Origin: Agarophyton chilense
Taxonomy: Eukaryota > Rhodophyta > Florideophyceae > Gracilariales > Gracilariaceae
Direction of reading: 5' to 3'
DNA length: 64,000 bases
Assembly: GCA_030374765.1 (NCBI GenBank)
Contig: JARGXX010000121.1
Location: forward strand, 793,880-857,879
This document shows, piece after piece, positions 20,844-31,826 of this stretch; the first letter of the stretch is position 1; every line of letters starts with the position of its first letter. Position numbers and translations under genes: made by a program. The notes beneath the pieces were generated by a model that saw only the letters and a program-made list of their open reading frames with translations, was not told the origin of the DNA and ran no database searches.

Positions 20844-22872
20844 GTGACAGAGCATTTACGAGAACGCCTCACCAGGGCCACCTCTAAACCAGGGAAACCT
20901 CAAGAAGAAACCCCCCCATCCAGACCAAAGGCATTCGAGAAAACCTGCCCGCAGATCTTGCCGACCTTCTCTGGCCCCGTCTCCGTGAGCTCTGCTCAGC
21001 CCACGTGGATTGCATTATGGACGTTCAACTCGCTACGGCGATCGCTGACCATACGGATTGCCTCATCTCGCGAATCGTCCCTAAGGTATTGGAGTCTGAC
21101 TTATTCATAGACTTCCTCCTACAGGCCGTTCAAGCAGCCATCACCCGCCAGGCATGCAATTTGGTCCCTAGTACCACCCCACCACAAATTAACCATCCGG
21201 TTTCCACATGACAACCCTCTACCCAACCCCCAGGAGTGGCGGAATTATCCGCCCCTCGCCGGGAATACCATCAGGAAAACCCCATGATGGGCCAATCTAG
21301 GAGCAGAAGAGAAGCTCTGCGTCTAGATGAGAGAGAGGTTGCCCATCAGGAGAATCGGAAGGAGGGACAAGCGAGGAGCAGAAGAGAAGCTCCGCGTATA
21401 GAAGAGAGACCGCTGGCCCCACCCGACGGATTATACGAGGTACAGCGACCTCAGGGCCCCATCGGATCTGGTAGAGAGATCGACCCTTTAGGTCTTTACT
21501 CCGCTGGAAAGAAGAAAAGAAGCAACCATAGGAGACAGAAGAACAGAAGAAGCAAAAGAAGAGACCATTCGGACACGAGTGATTCCGATTCGGCCTCAAC
21601 CGAAACGACCGACTCGGAAGTAGATGAGGCTGCCGTTCGAGGCCTCAGACCACTGATAACCACAAACGAACTTTTCGTTAAGGTTGAAAACTACCGAAAT
21701 TACCGGCTGGCGGACAGGTCCGCGAAATATTCTGGTTCGGTGGCTCGCAGAATCGCCAAATGAGCCCAACGGATGCAACTAACCATTACGGACAAGTTCT
21801 CGGGTTCCGATCCCATTTCTGTCCTTAGGTTCCTCAGTGTGTTCCGTACGTCCTGCGATCAGAACGGTGTCCACAAAGGCGCCGCTCTGTACCATTTCCC
21901 ATTCTTCTTTACAGGACAGGCGCGTGACCGAGTGGTTTCGAAGATATCTGGCACAACTGACCTCGTGGATGCTCAAGACCGTGAACTCCTCAGGTCATAC
22001 CCTCAGGTTGTTCACTACTTCTTGGAAACTTACCCCACGGATGACGTTATAATGGATGCCCACCAGGAAGTAATATCCTTTAGGCAGAGCTCCAACATGA
22101 CCGAATCGGCTTTCGCAGACGACCTATGGAACAAGGCTTACTGATTTGGAAACGTGTTCTCCGAAGGACGGCTTAAACGCCACTTCATCACGGGATTGTT
22201 CTCTGCCATTCGAACACATGTGCGCAATTACCACACGGAAAACCGGCAATACTCCTTCCGAAGGCTCGTTACTTACGCTAAAGGTTATGGCAAGACATAC
22301 AGAACCTCCAGGCCCAACGCTGATATAACCAGAGGACAGCTAACTCCATTGCATAAACCCAATCAAGCCCATTTGTTTAGCTCCACGGAGTCGGACGTGG
22401 ATGCTTCACTCCATTACCGCGATTCGAGAGACGTCCTTGCGGTCAATTTCAGTACTCCTCCGTCCGGTCCCTCATCATATACCTCCCAGGGTACTTCAGC
22501 GGCCACTGGACCACCCACATCCAAGTATTCTCCCTTTCCGCCGCGCAAGGACATTTTTTTCGCTCCCCAAGGGCCTGCTTCCTCTGCCTGTCACTGACCC
22601 AACCTTGTGCCTGTATGAGTTATCTACCTAAGGACGCACGAAAACCCCTCCTAACCCTAAGGGAACATAATTACCGGGTGCGGAGAGCCGAAGGAATGTA
22701 TAACAGGGCACAGCAACGAACCACAGGGACCCCTGGAAGCTCACGCTATGCCACGCCTCCAGACACTCCGATCAAAGCCCCACAGGTCCACTCCATTGTA
22801 GATCCAACGTACGACCCCGTGGAAGAACCCTATCCTCAGGAAGAAACGGAAACCCCATCGGAAAACTCCTAG
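20844..22872 (+). pseudogene. gag: Gyp-2 Gag (broken)
   Basis: Several linked frames. An N-terminal helical domain (about 20940-21210) corresponds to the first Gag domain of Gyp-3. A basic and serine-rich stretch follows (about 21490-21620), with repeated R-R/K-K and S-D-S runs. The capsid-like domain begins at E-L-F-V-K-V near 21670 and runs to about 22330, with frame breaks near 21763 and a TGA at 22142. After it come a cysteine cluster (C-x2-C then C-x-C near 22577-22612) and R-E-H-N-Y-R-V-R-R near 22660. Gag would package the RNA into particles. The shared order with Gyp-3 gives the identification. The stops make it non-functional. Confidence 0.8.
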
Positions 22873-22949
22873 AAAAACGGTTCGAGGCAAATCCTCCATC
22901 TTTAAGCCCCTGCCTCAACCAACTGGACGTTCATGAGCCAAAGAGCTCC

Positions 22950-25900
22950 TCATCTCCCAATACAAACCACCCACAATGGATAACTCAGGATGAACCACAA
23001 TTGGAACACAGTAACGACCCCTTCTGTATCCTCAGGAAAGAGAACTGTAAAGCTCGAGTAACCGTAGGACTCCGTTCCAGCAACTCTCGAGTGATCACAG
23101 CTGTATTGGACACAGGCGCTGGTCCCAGATTGGGCCATCCTAAGCTGCTCCCACTGGGTTGGCAAGATTTCGTTCAGGCAAGGAAGACCCCAAGGATTAC
23201 CGATGCGTCTTGTGGACCAACGGACATTAAAGGGATAGTACCACTTTAGCTCAAGGCAGGACAATTCAAAGTCCGCACGTGGTTCCTTGTATGTCGTAAC
23301 TTAGGCACTGAAGCAATCCTAGGAACCTCCTTTTTCGACCGATACATTAAGGCCATTTATCCAGGCCTTAGGCAAGGCGCGTTTTACCGCGCACCTTCTA
23401 TCTCCATAACTGGTTCAGTTCCAGGGCCAGAAGCTAATTGTAAACGGGCGGTTGTCTCCGAAAACACGAAGTCCAATAAGGTTCCCCGTCAAAGGCCATG
23501 ATGATACCCCCGACGCCCTAAATCGCTGTATCGGTCCATTCCCAGTCCTCAGGTCTCGTAACGATTCAGAATCACCCGAAAACGATTCTGAAGCATTTTA
23601 ACTTTATGGCCAATGGCGTAATGGACATCCACCCTAACAGGTTCTTTTTGGTCACAATCTGCGGTTATCTAAAGGTACAATGATTTGTATCACTTTACCC
23701 GCTCCCATGGCCATTATGAAGGCCCAACTGGATAACCTTGCGATGCTAACTCCCGACGAGGACGTCGACTCTTGGGAGGGGACGGTCGCCATCGGCGCAG
23801 AATTCGAATCCTATAGGCCTCAGGTACTTGATCTCCTCAGGGAACACCAGGCCATGTGGTCAGGTAGATTAGGCACAATAAGAGCCACTACACACCACAT
23901 TGACCTTCAGGATGATGCTAATCCACAGTTCCAGCACCCATGCCGCACCGGCCTTAAGGGTAGGAAAATTGTCGCCGACCGGATGGACAAGATGCGCAAA
24001 GCTCAAGTCAGTGAGACGACGCCTCCAAACCGATCCTAATGGGCAAGTCCCTTTGTCCTTGTGGCGAAGAAAGATGGCTCCGTCAGGTTCTGTGTCGACT
24101 ACAGGAAGCTGAACGCAGTAACCAAGAGGGATTCATACCCGATACCCCGCATGGACGACTGTATGGATTCTTTAGGCGAAGCTGTCGTATTCACCACACT
24201 GGACGCTAACTCTGGATACTGGCAAATCCCTATGGCCGAAGACGCGAGAGCGCTGACAACCTTTACCACCCATGAAGGTCTGTTCATATTTACTCGAATG
24301 CTCTTTGGTTTGAAGAATGCACCAGCCACGTTCCAACGGGTAATGGACATTATACTGTCCAGAGTCAAATGGAAGTTCGCCCTGGTCTATTTGGATGACG
24401 TCATAATCTTCTCACGGACCGTAAAGGAACACTTTCGCCACGTGAAGAAGGTGCTAACAATCCTACAGGACGCTGGAGTAACACTGAAGCTCCGCAAATG
24501 CGCGTTGTTCCAGGCCCCAGTGGACTATCTCGGTCACGTCGTCCTCCCAGGAAATCTAAAGGTGGCTACACGGACAACAAATGCGATTCGCCAGATCAAG
24601 CCTCGTAGGACCCACACGGAACTACGATCCTTCGTGGGCTTGTGCAACGTTTACCGGCGGTTCGTCGAAGGGTTTGCCAAGATCTCGGCCCCTCTAAACG
24701 CGATGCTGAAGAAGGGAACACCTTCGGAGTTCGAAGCCCTTATGGACGACCAGTACGAAGCATTTCAGACCCTAAAGGACAAATTTCTGAACCCACCCAT
24801 ATTGGCCCTACCAGAGCCCAATAGGCCTTTCGTCTTGGACAAAGAAGCCTCTGATGTCCAAGTGGGTTGTGCACTGCTACAGGCACAGGAGTCACCGAAG
24901 GACTATCGACCTATTGGCTACTGGAGCAGAACGCTCACCAGCGCGGAGCAAAAGGACAGTACTACCGAAAAGGAATGTCTAGCCAACGTATGGTCTGTAT
25001 TGGCATTCCGTCCGTACGTCGAAGGAACCAGGTTTATCAATAGGACAGACCATGATTCACTCCGCTGGCTACTCAATATGACCGATGCATCGAGTCGCCT
25101 GGCTAGGTGGCGCCTCAGGCTGTCAGAATATGACTATGAGATAACCTAAAGGCCAGGCATCAAGCACTAGGCAGCAGATGCCCTGTCGCCAATCATCACC
25201 TACGGAACTGATGAGACCCCATTGGACGATCTAATTCCCTTCCCCTTTACAGATGATGGACCTCAGAACTACACGGAAAGAGATGACCTTATGGGTAAGG
25301 TTCCATCGGAGGATCCTGAAGTAAAGAAGAACGAAGTATACCTATTGGACTGGGAAACAGTACCGTCCAATTTGGCACCACCTCAGCTTAATGCGATAGC
25401 CCCGGAGGAAAAAGAACTCCCCCCGATAGATATTGGGGAACTCCTACAGGCGCAGGTCGAAGACGAGTACTGCAAGTAAACAGCCCAGTTGGTAGGAACC
25501 CCAGGATGCCTATTCGAGTATGACCGATTTGGACTACTACGTCGCCGCTCAACAATGGATGGCGCACTCCAACGGGTAATACCAACTTTGCTAAGGGCGC
25601 GATTCCTATACCTAGCCCATTTCTCCCGCTCGGCTGGCCACCCTGGAGGCCGAAGAATGTACCAGACCCTAAGGAAGTTCTTCTACCGGCCACTAATGGC
25701 GCAGGGCATATGGCAAACCGCACGGAACTGTGCATCTTGCGCACAGATCCGAGGGTTACGCGCCAACCATCAGGCCAAACTGAAGCTCTTCCCCGCCGCA
25801 TGTCCAATGGAATTTGTAGCAATGGATATACTTGGGCATTTGCCTAAGTCGTCCCATGGGAAACGGATTGTTTTGGATATAACCGATAGGTTTACCAAAC

Positions 25901-27218
25901 TTACCCAAGTCCTACCCCTGGGAAAGACAACGGCCACAGATGTAGCCACGGACTTCTTGTCTCACTGGGTATATCGATATGGCATTCCACTCTACCTCCT
26001 TACGGATAACGGCAGCTAGTTTATATCCAAATTCTTCTCGCATGTTTGTGCTACCTGAGGTATCAAACATGTGACCACCACGGCGTACCACCCACAAACC
26101 AATGGCCAAGCCGAACGCTTCAACCGCACCGTCTAGAACGATTGCCACACTACGTTTCGGAGCACTAATTGGACTTGGACGAATATGTTGGGCCACTGGT
26201 TTATGCCTACCACACGCAGGTGCACGCTTCTACAGGGACAACTCCTTTCGTCTTAACGCTAACGAGAGCGCCGCCGCCGATAGCTGTTGACCTTCAGGAG
26301 TCTATCATACCCCAGAACATAACTGATGGGATGACTACTGCCCAGGCGAGGCGCTACTCAGGCCAACGCATTGACCGCATTCTCTAATCGGCCATAACTG
26401 TACTAACCAAAGCCCAACGGCGCTACAAGTCCAACTTCGACAAAGCCGTTTGGAACACACCGACCTTTGGGAAAGGAGATCTGGTTTACCTGGATCGGCC
26501 ACCGAAGGACACTGAAGAACTCGAGGACACTACGCAGAAGTTCTTACCCCGCTCTACGGGACCATACAAATTCCTTAAGGCCAAGGATCACACCATCACT
26601 TTACTCATTGACGGCCTACAGGACACCGTGTCTATTGACCGCGTGACACGAGCTCCCAGTTCCTCCGGACCACGAACGTCCCAGCCCCCTGGCCCAACGG
26701 AAGCACCACGACCTCAGGTCGACACTCAAGTCTCCACACCCCCTAAGGCAGTTCCCGAGGACTCGACTAGCCCCACGGACACAATGGTCACTGCCAACTA
26801 CTCTGACCCATCGCTCCCAACCGACTCCGATGGATTCGCCCCTCTGGACCACACTCTCCTTCCGGACGATGAACACAAAACGGAATATGTGATTGAGCGC
26901 ATCATATCCGCCGGTATGGGAGAAGACGGAACTATGCACTATCGCGTCCGTTTGTTCGGCTACACACCTGAGGAAGATACTTGGCAAGAGACTCAAACGA
27001 TTCCGGCTAGTTTTATCGCCCGCTATTGGCGCAGAATCAGCCACTTAGAGCGCAACCTTCAGGAGGGGGCAATCATTGGCCCGAATAATCCAACCATTGG
27101 CCCGAATAATCCCAAAACGACTCCCAAACCGCCTCCCGACACGACTGTTCCCCGGAGCACGACGGTTCGTCGTAGCTCCCGCATCAGGGAACAAAGTCAG
27201 TCCCTGGGAGACACCTGA
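22950..27218 (+). pseudogene. pol: Gyp-2 pol: protease, RT, RNase H, integrase, chromodomain (broken)
   Basis: Protease near 23105-23370 has the standard A-V-L-D-T-G-A-G motif. RT-RNase H is open over 24061-25149 with A-K-K-D-G-S, the catalytic Y-L-D-D near 24390, F-G-L-K-N-A-P and R-P-Y-V-E-G. After TAA and TAG codons near 25147-25172 the tether ends in A-A-D-A-L-S. The integrase zinc site is near 25615-25745 (H..H, C-x2-C), catalytic Asp near 25825 (AMDILG) and 26005 (LTDNG), where a TAG replaces an expected Gln, and Glu in G-Q-A-E-R-F-N near 26110. Frame breaks follow near 26135-26200. The chromodomain spans about 26890-27020 (Y-R-V-R-L-F-G-Y, E-E-D-T-W). It ends at TGA 27216-27218 after a repeat-bearing tail that includes a duplicated I-I-G-P-N-N-P unit. 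Confidence 0.9.
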
Positions 27219-27400
27219 GAAAGACACGGGACGCTCTCGAGATGGAACGCCGGGCCATGGCACGCACATTTGAGATACAAGAAAGACCTTGGGAAAGCAC
27301 AAGCACTACTTTATTTAACTTACTCGAGTGACTAACAGAAACCTAACAGCCCTCGGAATGACCTCAAGATTCGCGGAAGCGCTTCAAACACCAACAGGAC

Positions 27401-29539
27401 TCACTGGGGGCGGCGCAAGAATAACTCCGTCGTTTTCATGGAACCTGCAACAGCGAAACCGGGATTAAGGTCACCCGAAGAGCCCACTGCACCATCCAAA
27501 CCGGCCCCAGCGAGCCAAGCACGATTTTTCGGCGGGTATTCTCCTGAGGAACTATTGTAGCCGCCGGAAACCTTCCGGTCACTCAAATTGAGACCATATC
27601 GGGCATCCAATTCGGCAATAACGCTCTGGGACATCGCATGCGTATTCTGCTGCAGGATATTGACCATGGCGGTATTCAGATCCTGACCCTGTTGGACAAC
27701 CGCGGCGTAGCGAGCCAAGCGACGCGCCCAGGAGCATGCTTCCCTCAGGACTGTTGAAATGTCCATCGAGGCCGTGATACCAACGGTACGGCAGAAATGA
27801 CGGAGATCCGCGGCGGCAGCCGTGACCGAAGCGGGAAAGTGGACCAACGGAGAGGACGGAGCGATGTCGACGCCCCCAGTGGACGTCTGAGCAAGTGCCT
27901 CGCCTACAGGACTTTCGGTTTCGACAGTAACCTCACCAGGAGGAATAGTCACTTGGGCGACGGGGGGCTCATATGAGAGCTCATCCTGAGGAGCAGAGCC
28001 AGGAGGAGCCAGAGGAGGGGAAGCAGTCGGCAAAATCACAGCTGACTCGACCGGAGGATGAACACCCTTCACGGGTAGGACGAGGGGATCTTGACCGAAG
28101 GATTCTGCGTCGGACATACCAGCAGGAACCATCGCCGTGGCTTCCACATCAGGCTCGAAGCACAGAGGATCGAAACCAATGGCCTTCGGATAATAGTCGG
28201 GCACATGACGCCTCGGAAATTACGATGGTTGATTCCTCAAAGACCTGGCAGGATAGGCACGAGCGTCGTCCCGATCCTGAGGATGCAGCGGATTCGCCGT
28301 GAATGAGTCGGTATCCCAGTCATACCAAAAGAACCCGGGAGTCTTGCCCCACTCCACCTCTAGGACATGATCCAAAAGGGCCTCGGTCTCCTCGACGTCG
28401 AACTGGGTTTCACGGACGATGTCTTGTATGCCCAGTTTTCTTAGGAAACGGATCATGATGTCCGGGAGCGGGATTAGGCGAGCTCGAGGACCGGGTATGT
28501 TCCCATCGTACCACACCCTCCAATCCTCCGAACGGACATCACCACGGATTCAGTATTTCGCCATATCCCGAAAGGCCGTAAGGAACATCACGCCGAACTC
28601 GACGAAGAGCACCTGCCAGGACAGCCAGGACCTTCGGTCATGGTCAGCGCTCATGAGTTGGGACGAGTGGTACGCCACCACGGACGGCTTGGAAACCAGA
28701 AGGAGTGGCGAGACACGCCAATACACGGCCCATTGGTTTTCACCCTCCTGGGACAGGGAAAGGTACAACGGAATGCGTTTGTCGGCGCACATGTCGTGGA
28801 ACTCTACTTGGTGCCAACAAAAGAAGAACCCTGAAGATTGACGGAGACGACCATCGGGCTCGTGCATCTCATTCCAATAGACCCGGTTGGACATCCAGAA
28901 TAAGTGGTCGTACGTTGGTCGGAAGCACATAAGCGCCAAGAGGTTGTGACCAGCCGGAGGAGAGCGCACATGAGGTGAGATGAAGTCGGTGTGTAGGTCC
29001 GAAAGGAGTTTGTTCACCCTGAACTGGTAGTCGGCTTCTTCCTCGCAGCGGACGTACGGAATGTCCGCTTGGATTAGGGTGCGACATCGCGTCGCCGAAC
29101 GCGGATCCACAGGACAATGCAACCATCGGTTATACCACGAGACGCTGCGCGCGTTCTTGCTGCCCCTCCGGAATTTTGGTATCTTGGAAAACCTTCGGGC
29201 GTCGAGAGAAATGTGGCAAAACCTTTGGTATTATTCCACGGAGGACGGAAGAACGGCATGACGCACTGCCCGCGGGTTTCTTCCGATGGTATGGTCATAG
29301 CGGTCCCCCGGACGCTCGTAGGCTACTTGGTATCCCGAGGAGCTACCCGCTGGGATTTTTGAGGTCACAGTACGGCTAGTCCCAGGGTGGTCCGCCAGGA
29401 AATAGATGGGAGAGCAGGTGGAGGAGACATATTCCAAAGGAAGTACGGCGTATCCGGCGGGCTTATAAGGTGATTTCGCATCGCGCGCAACCAATGGAAA
29501 GGTAACACGAGAAAGAGACGAAGTAACGTAGTTGACCCG
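27401..29539 (-). pseudogene. Antisense gene of Gyp-2, unknown function
   Basis: One minus-strand frame with no frameshifts from the Gyp-3 junction to TGA at 27401. Three stops lie at about 29231, 28550 and 28220, leaving open stretches of roughly 88, 227, 110 and 273 codons. It is homologous to the antisense gene of Gyp-1: Y-D-x3-G-x-N-P-R then R-H near 29295, F-V-E near 28610, E-E-x3-L-L-D-x-V-x2-V-x-W near 28390-28350, and F-C-R-x-V-G near 27790. It extends about 100 residues beyond the Gyp-1 protein at the C-terminus, in a Gln/Asn-rich helical region and a Gly-rich tail. The N-terminus was cut by Gyp-3, and upstream sequence should lie at 38931-39269. Function unknown. Position and conservation suggest an element-encoded accessory protein. 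Confidence 0.75.
29535..29539. repeat. Target-site duplication of Gyp-3 (ACCCG)
   Basis: ACCCG here and at 38926-38930 directly flank the Gyp-3 LTRs, a perfect 5-bp duplication typical of Ty3/gypsy integration. Confidence 0.95.
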
Positions 29540-30103
29540 TGTGAGATAGCACCGAAAGGCATGTAAGTTTTCTAGAGGCGCGATCCGTGCGGAGTCCGTA
29601 AGCGGGGCGTGCGTGTCACACGAGGCCGGTCGGGGAACGGTGACGCGTGGGGACGAGTGCGAGCACCGGGTGGTCGTAGGGTGACTAGGCGGTTGGGAAC
29701 GTCAGGCGCGATCGAGGTACGCGCGAAGAGTCCGAACGGCTTGTAAACCTGTAGATATCCCGTGCGGAGTAACGCTTCAGGTCTGCTTTAGAAACGATAC
29801 TTAGACTAGGACGGTGGTGCTTAACCTTTAATGTTTGGAGGGTGGCGGGGAGCGGAGGTGCATAAGTAGTGTGCACCTCCGAGCTGCAACCCGCATTACA
29901 GTCCGTGATGGCGCCTGCACCCACGTGGCGGAAATATCACGGGGTGGGGTGCGCCAACTACCTACAACTATGCTAAGTGTTAACCTACTGTACATGTCCG
30001 TCCGGTGTGCCATCTTCGCACACGTGTGCGACCAGGCCACTTGCACTCAGTCCTGACCACTCCCTTCTTACCTGACAACCCGCTCGGATTCACTATACCA
30101 CAG
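29540..30103 (-). repeat. Gyp-3 3' LTR
   Basis: 564 bp. On the plus strand it runs TGTGAGATAGC...CTATACCACA. Partner of 38363-38925. Confidence 0.95.
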
Positions 30104-30115
30104 ACCCCCCTTCTA
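30104..30115 (-). promoter_or_regulatory. Polypurine tract of Gyp-3
   Basis: On the minus strand reads AGAAGGGGGGTC and abuts the 3' LTR start (TGTGGTATAG). Plus-strand priming site. Confidence 0.8.
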
Positions 30116-31826
30116 GAGCGCGCGACGTCCTCGGAAGGCCAATATCCTAGGCGGTAGCTGGTTGAGCGCGCACCGAGCGGACACGGCGTTACGTTCGCGG
30201 GCCGACACGAAACGCGCTAGAAGCGACCGGTCGCGTTATACGGGCCCGTTCGGAGATCCGCATTGTGCCACAGCCACTCCGAAAGGCCTGTAATAGCGCA
30301 GCCGTCCTGGAGTAGACGTTATATCGCAGCCGTTTGGTAGTGCCCGTCCAATCGCGCCCGCCGGAGAGCGGTCGTCGGTGGTGTATTTGTCCGCCGGCGG
30401 CTCAAGCCGCTGCGTCGCCGCGCGGGGAGGAAGAAACCGAAGGGCCCAATCCTGGCTGGGGTCCGATGGACGAGGCCTCCGTACCGACCGGGCCTCTTTC
30501 CTCTCTAAGTCGTACCGTTCGGAGGGTCACGCATGGTATGGCGGTTAGTGCCCTCTTTCAGCCGTCCACACGTCGTTTAGGCTCCCCGTCGCCGGTACCA
30601 GCTCCTGGAGTTGCTGCCAGGGGTGCTTTGAGAGGCCAGCGAGGAAGCCGCCGCGGTGGGCGTCGTAGCGTTAGGGACTTTGCGTCCCTTTCGGTGAGTT
30701 CCAGTATCTTGAAAGCGTCTTCTCCGTCTGGAAAGCAGGGAAAGTGAGTCAGTCCGCCTCGCGGTTGGACATGAGTGAAAGATCCTAGCATCGCCATAAT
30801 GCTTCACGGCGCGGGCCACGGTGCAGCGACACGTGCGAGATTGCGGTGCTTGCGCGCGCGTTGCAACACGCGTGCGCCAGGCGCGTGCCACACGCGTGTG
30901 CCACGCGCGTGCTTTACCGACCGGTGCAATTGCAGACTTAGAGAGCACGTGCCGTTACAGCAATGCCCGGCTAGGTCGGTATCCGATTCGGTATACAGTA
31001 ACGCGCGTAGTGCGCCTTTGCGTCTGCTAAAAAAATCACAAGTTTTTTGGCCGTGCGAAGAGTCCAAATCGGGCATTTTCGGAGGCTGCGGCGGCTTCGT
31101 TTCCGAGATATCGGCCAAGACATTTTTCTGCGTTTTTGATAGCATACGGGGCGGTAATTTCCGCGTCGGATTTTTTGATTATCCTTGCAGGTAACCGCTC
31201 GGTTTGGCGTGAGGCGCAGTGCGTATACGCTTGTTGCGGGTATGCACGCGGGCACCGCCGGCGCGGGCAGGCACCGAGTGCCGTGTTGTAATCGGTGTAC
31301 GCGTGTTGCTTGGCTCCAGGCGGGCTGTGGTGCCGGAGTTACCGAGTATATCACGGTAGTGGCGTCGGGGGGTTGTTGGTCGATGTCCATGTCCGGTCGC
31401 AGGGGGGTACGGTGCCGACGGAGTCGCACACAATCGCCCCCTTCTTCCTTTTGCCGCACAGTAGTTCAGCACACGCTAGTGGTTACCGATCGGAGGTGAT
31501 TCCCAATGTTCGGCCGGAGGCATGTCCAATTTTGGGATTCCCTCAGTGCTGACGGAGTCGCACGGAGTCACAACACACGGTGGTGAGTGCCGATCGGAGG
31601 TGAACACACGCTGGGGAGTGCCGATCGGAGGTGAATCCACGCTGGTGAGTGCCGATCGGAGGTGAGTCCACGCTGGTGAGTGCCGATCGGAGGTGAACTG
31701 CAATGTTCGGCCGGAGGCCATGTCCGTTTTTGGAATGCCTGCTATCGTTCGGCTTGTATCTCCCCCCTTTCTAGATGCGACGGCTCCGCCCGGCGTACAG
31801 TTTCATGCCCTTCGGGATTTGCGCTT
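30116..31826 (-). other. Gyp-3 3' region: GC-rich, repeat-bearing, no antisense gene
   Basis: About 1.7 kb between the chromodomain stop and the polypurine tract. Gyp-1 and Gyp-2 carry their antisense gene here. Neither strand shows its motifs. The segment near 30840-30960 is packed with GCGCGTG/CACGCGTG-type palindromic words. A tandem 31-bp repeat lies at about 31573-31696, framed by two copies of an ATGTTCGGCCGGAGG segment (31505 and 31703). Open frames are present but look like consequences of high GC. It may be untranslated or replaced DNA. Confidence 0.6.
31573..31696. repeat. 31-bp tandem repeat in Gyp-3 3' region
   Basis: Four consecutive units of 31 bp built on CACGCTGGTGAGTGCCGATC followed by GGAGGTGA, with small changes between units. 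A related half unit with CGATCGGAGGTGA lies near 31487. There are no unique spacers. Confidence 0.85.

Noticed and set aside
30334-31194. Two plus-strand frames in the Gyp-3 3' region as its antisense gene
   Set aside because: They lack all motifs shared by the Gyp-1 and Gyp-2 antisense proteins and look like low-complexity GC-rich translation.
31573-31696. 31-bp repeats considered as a CRISPR-like array
   Set aside because: Units are directly adjacent with no unique spacers, and the region is inside a eukaryotic retrotransposon.
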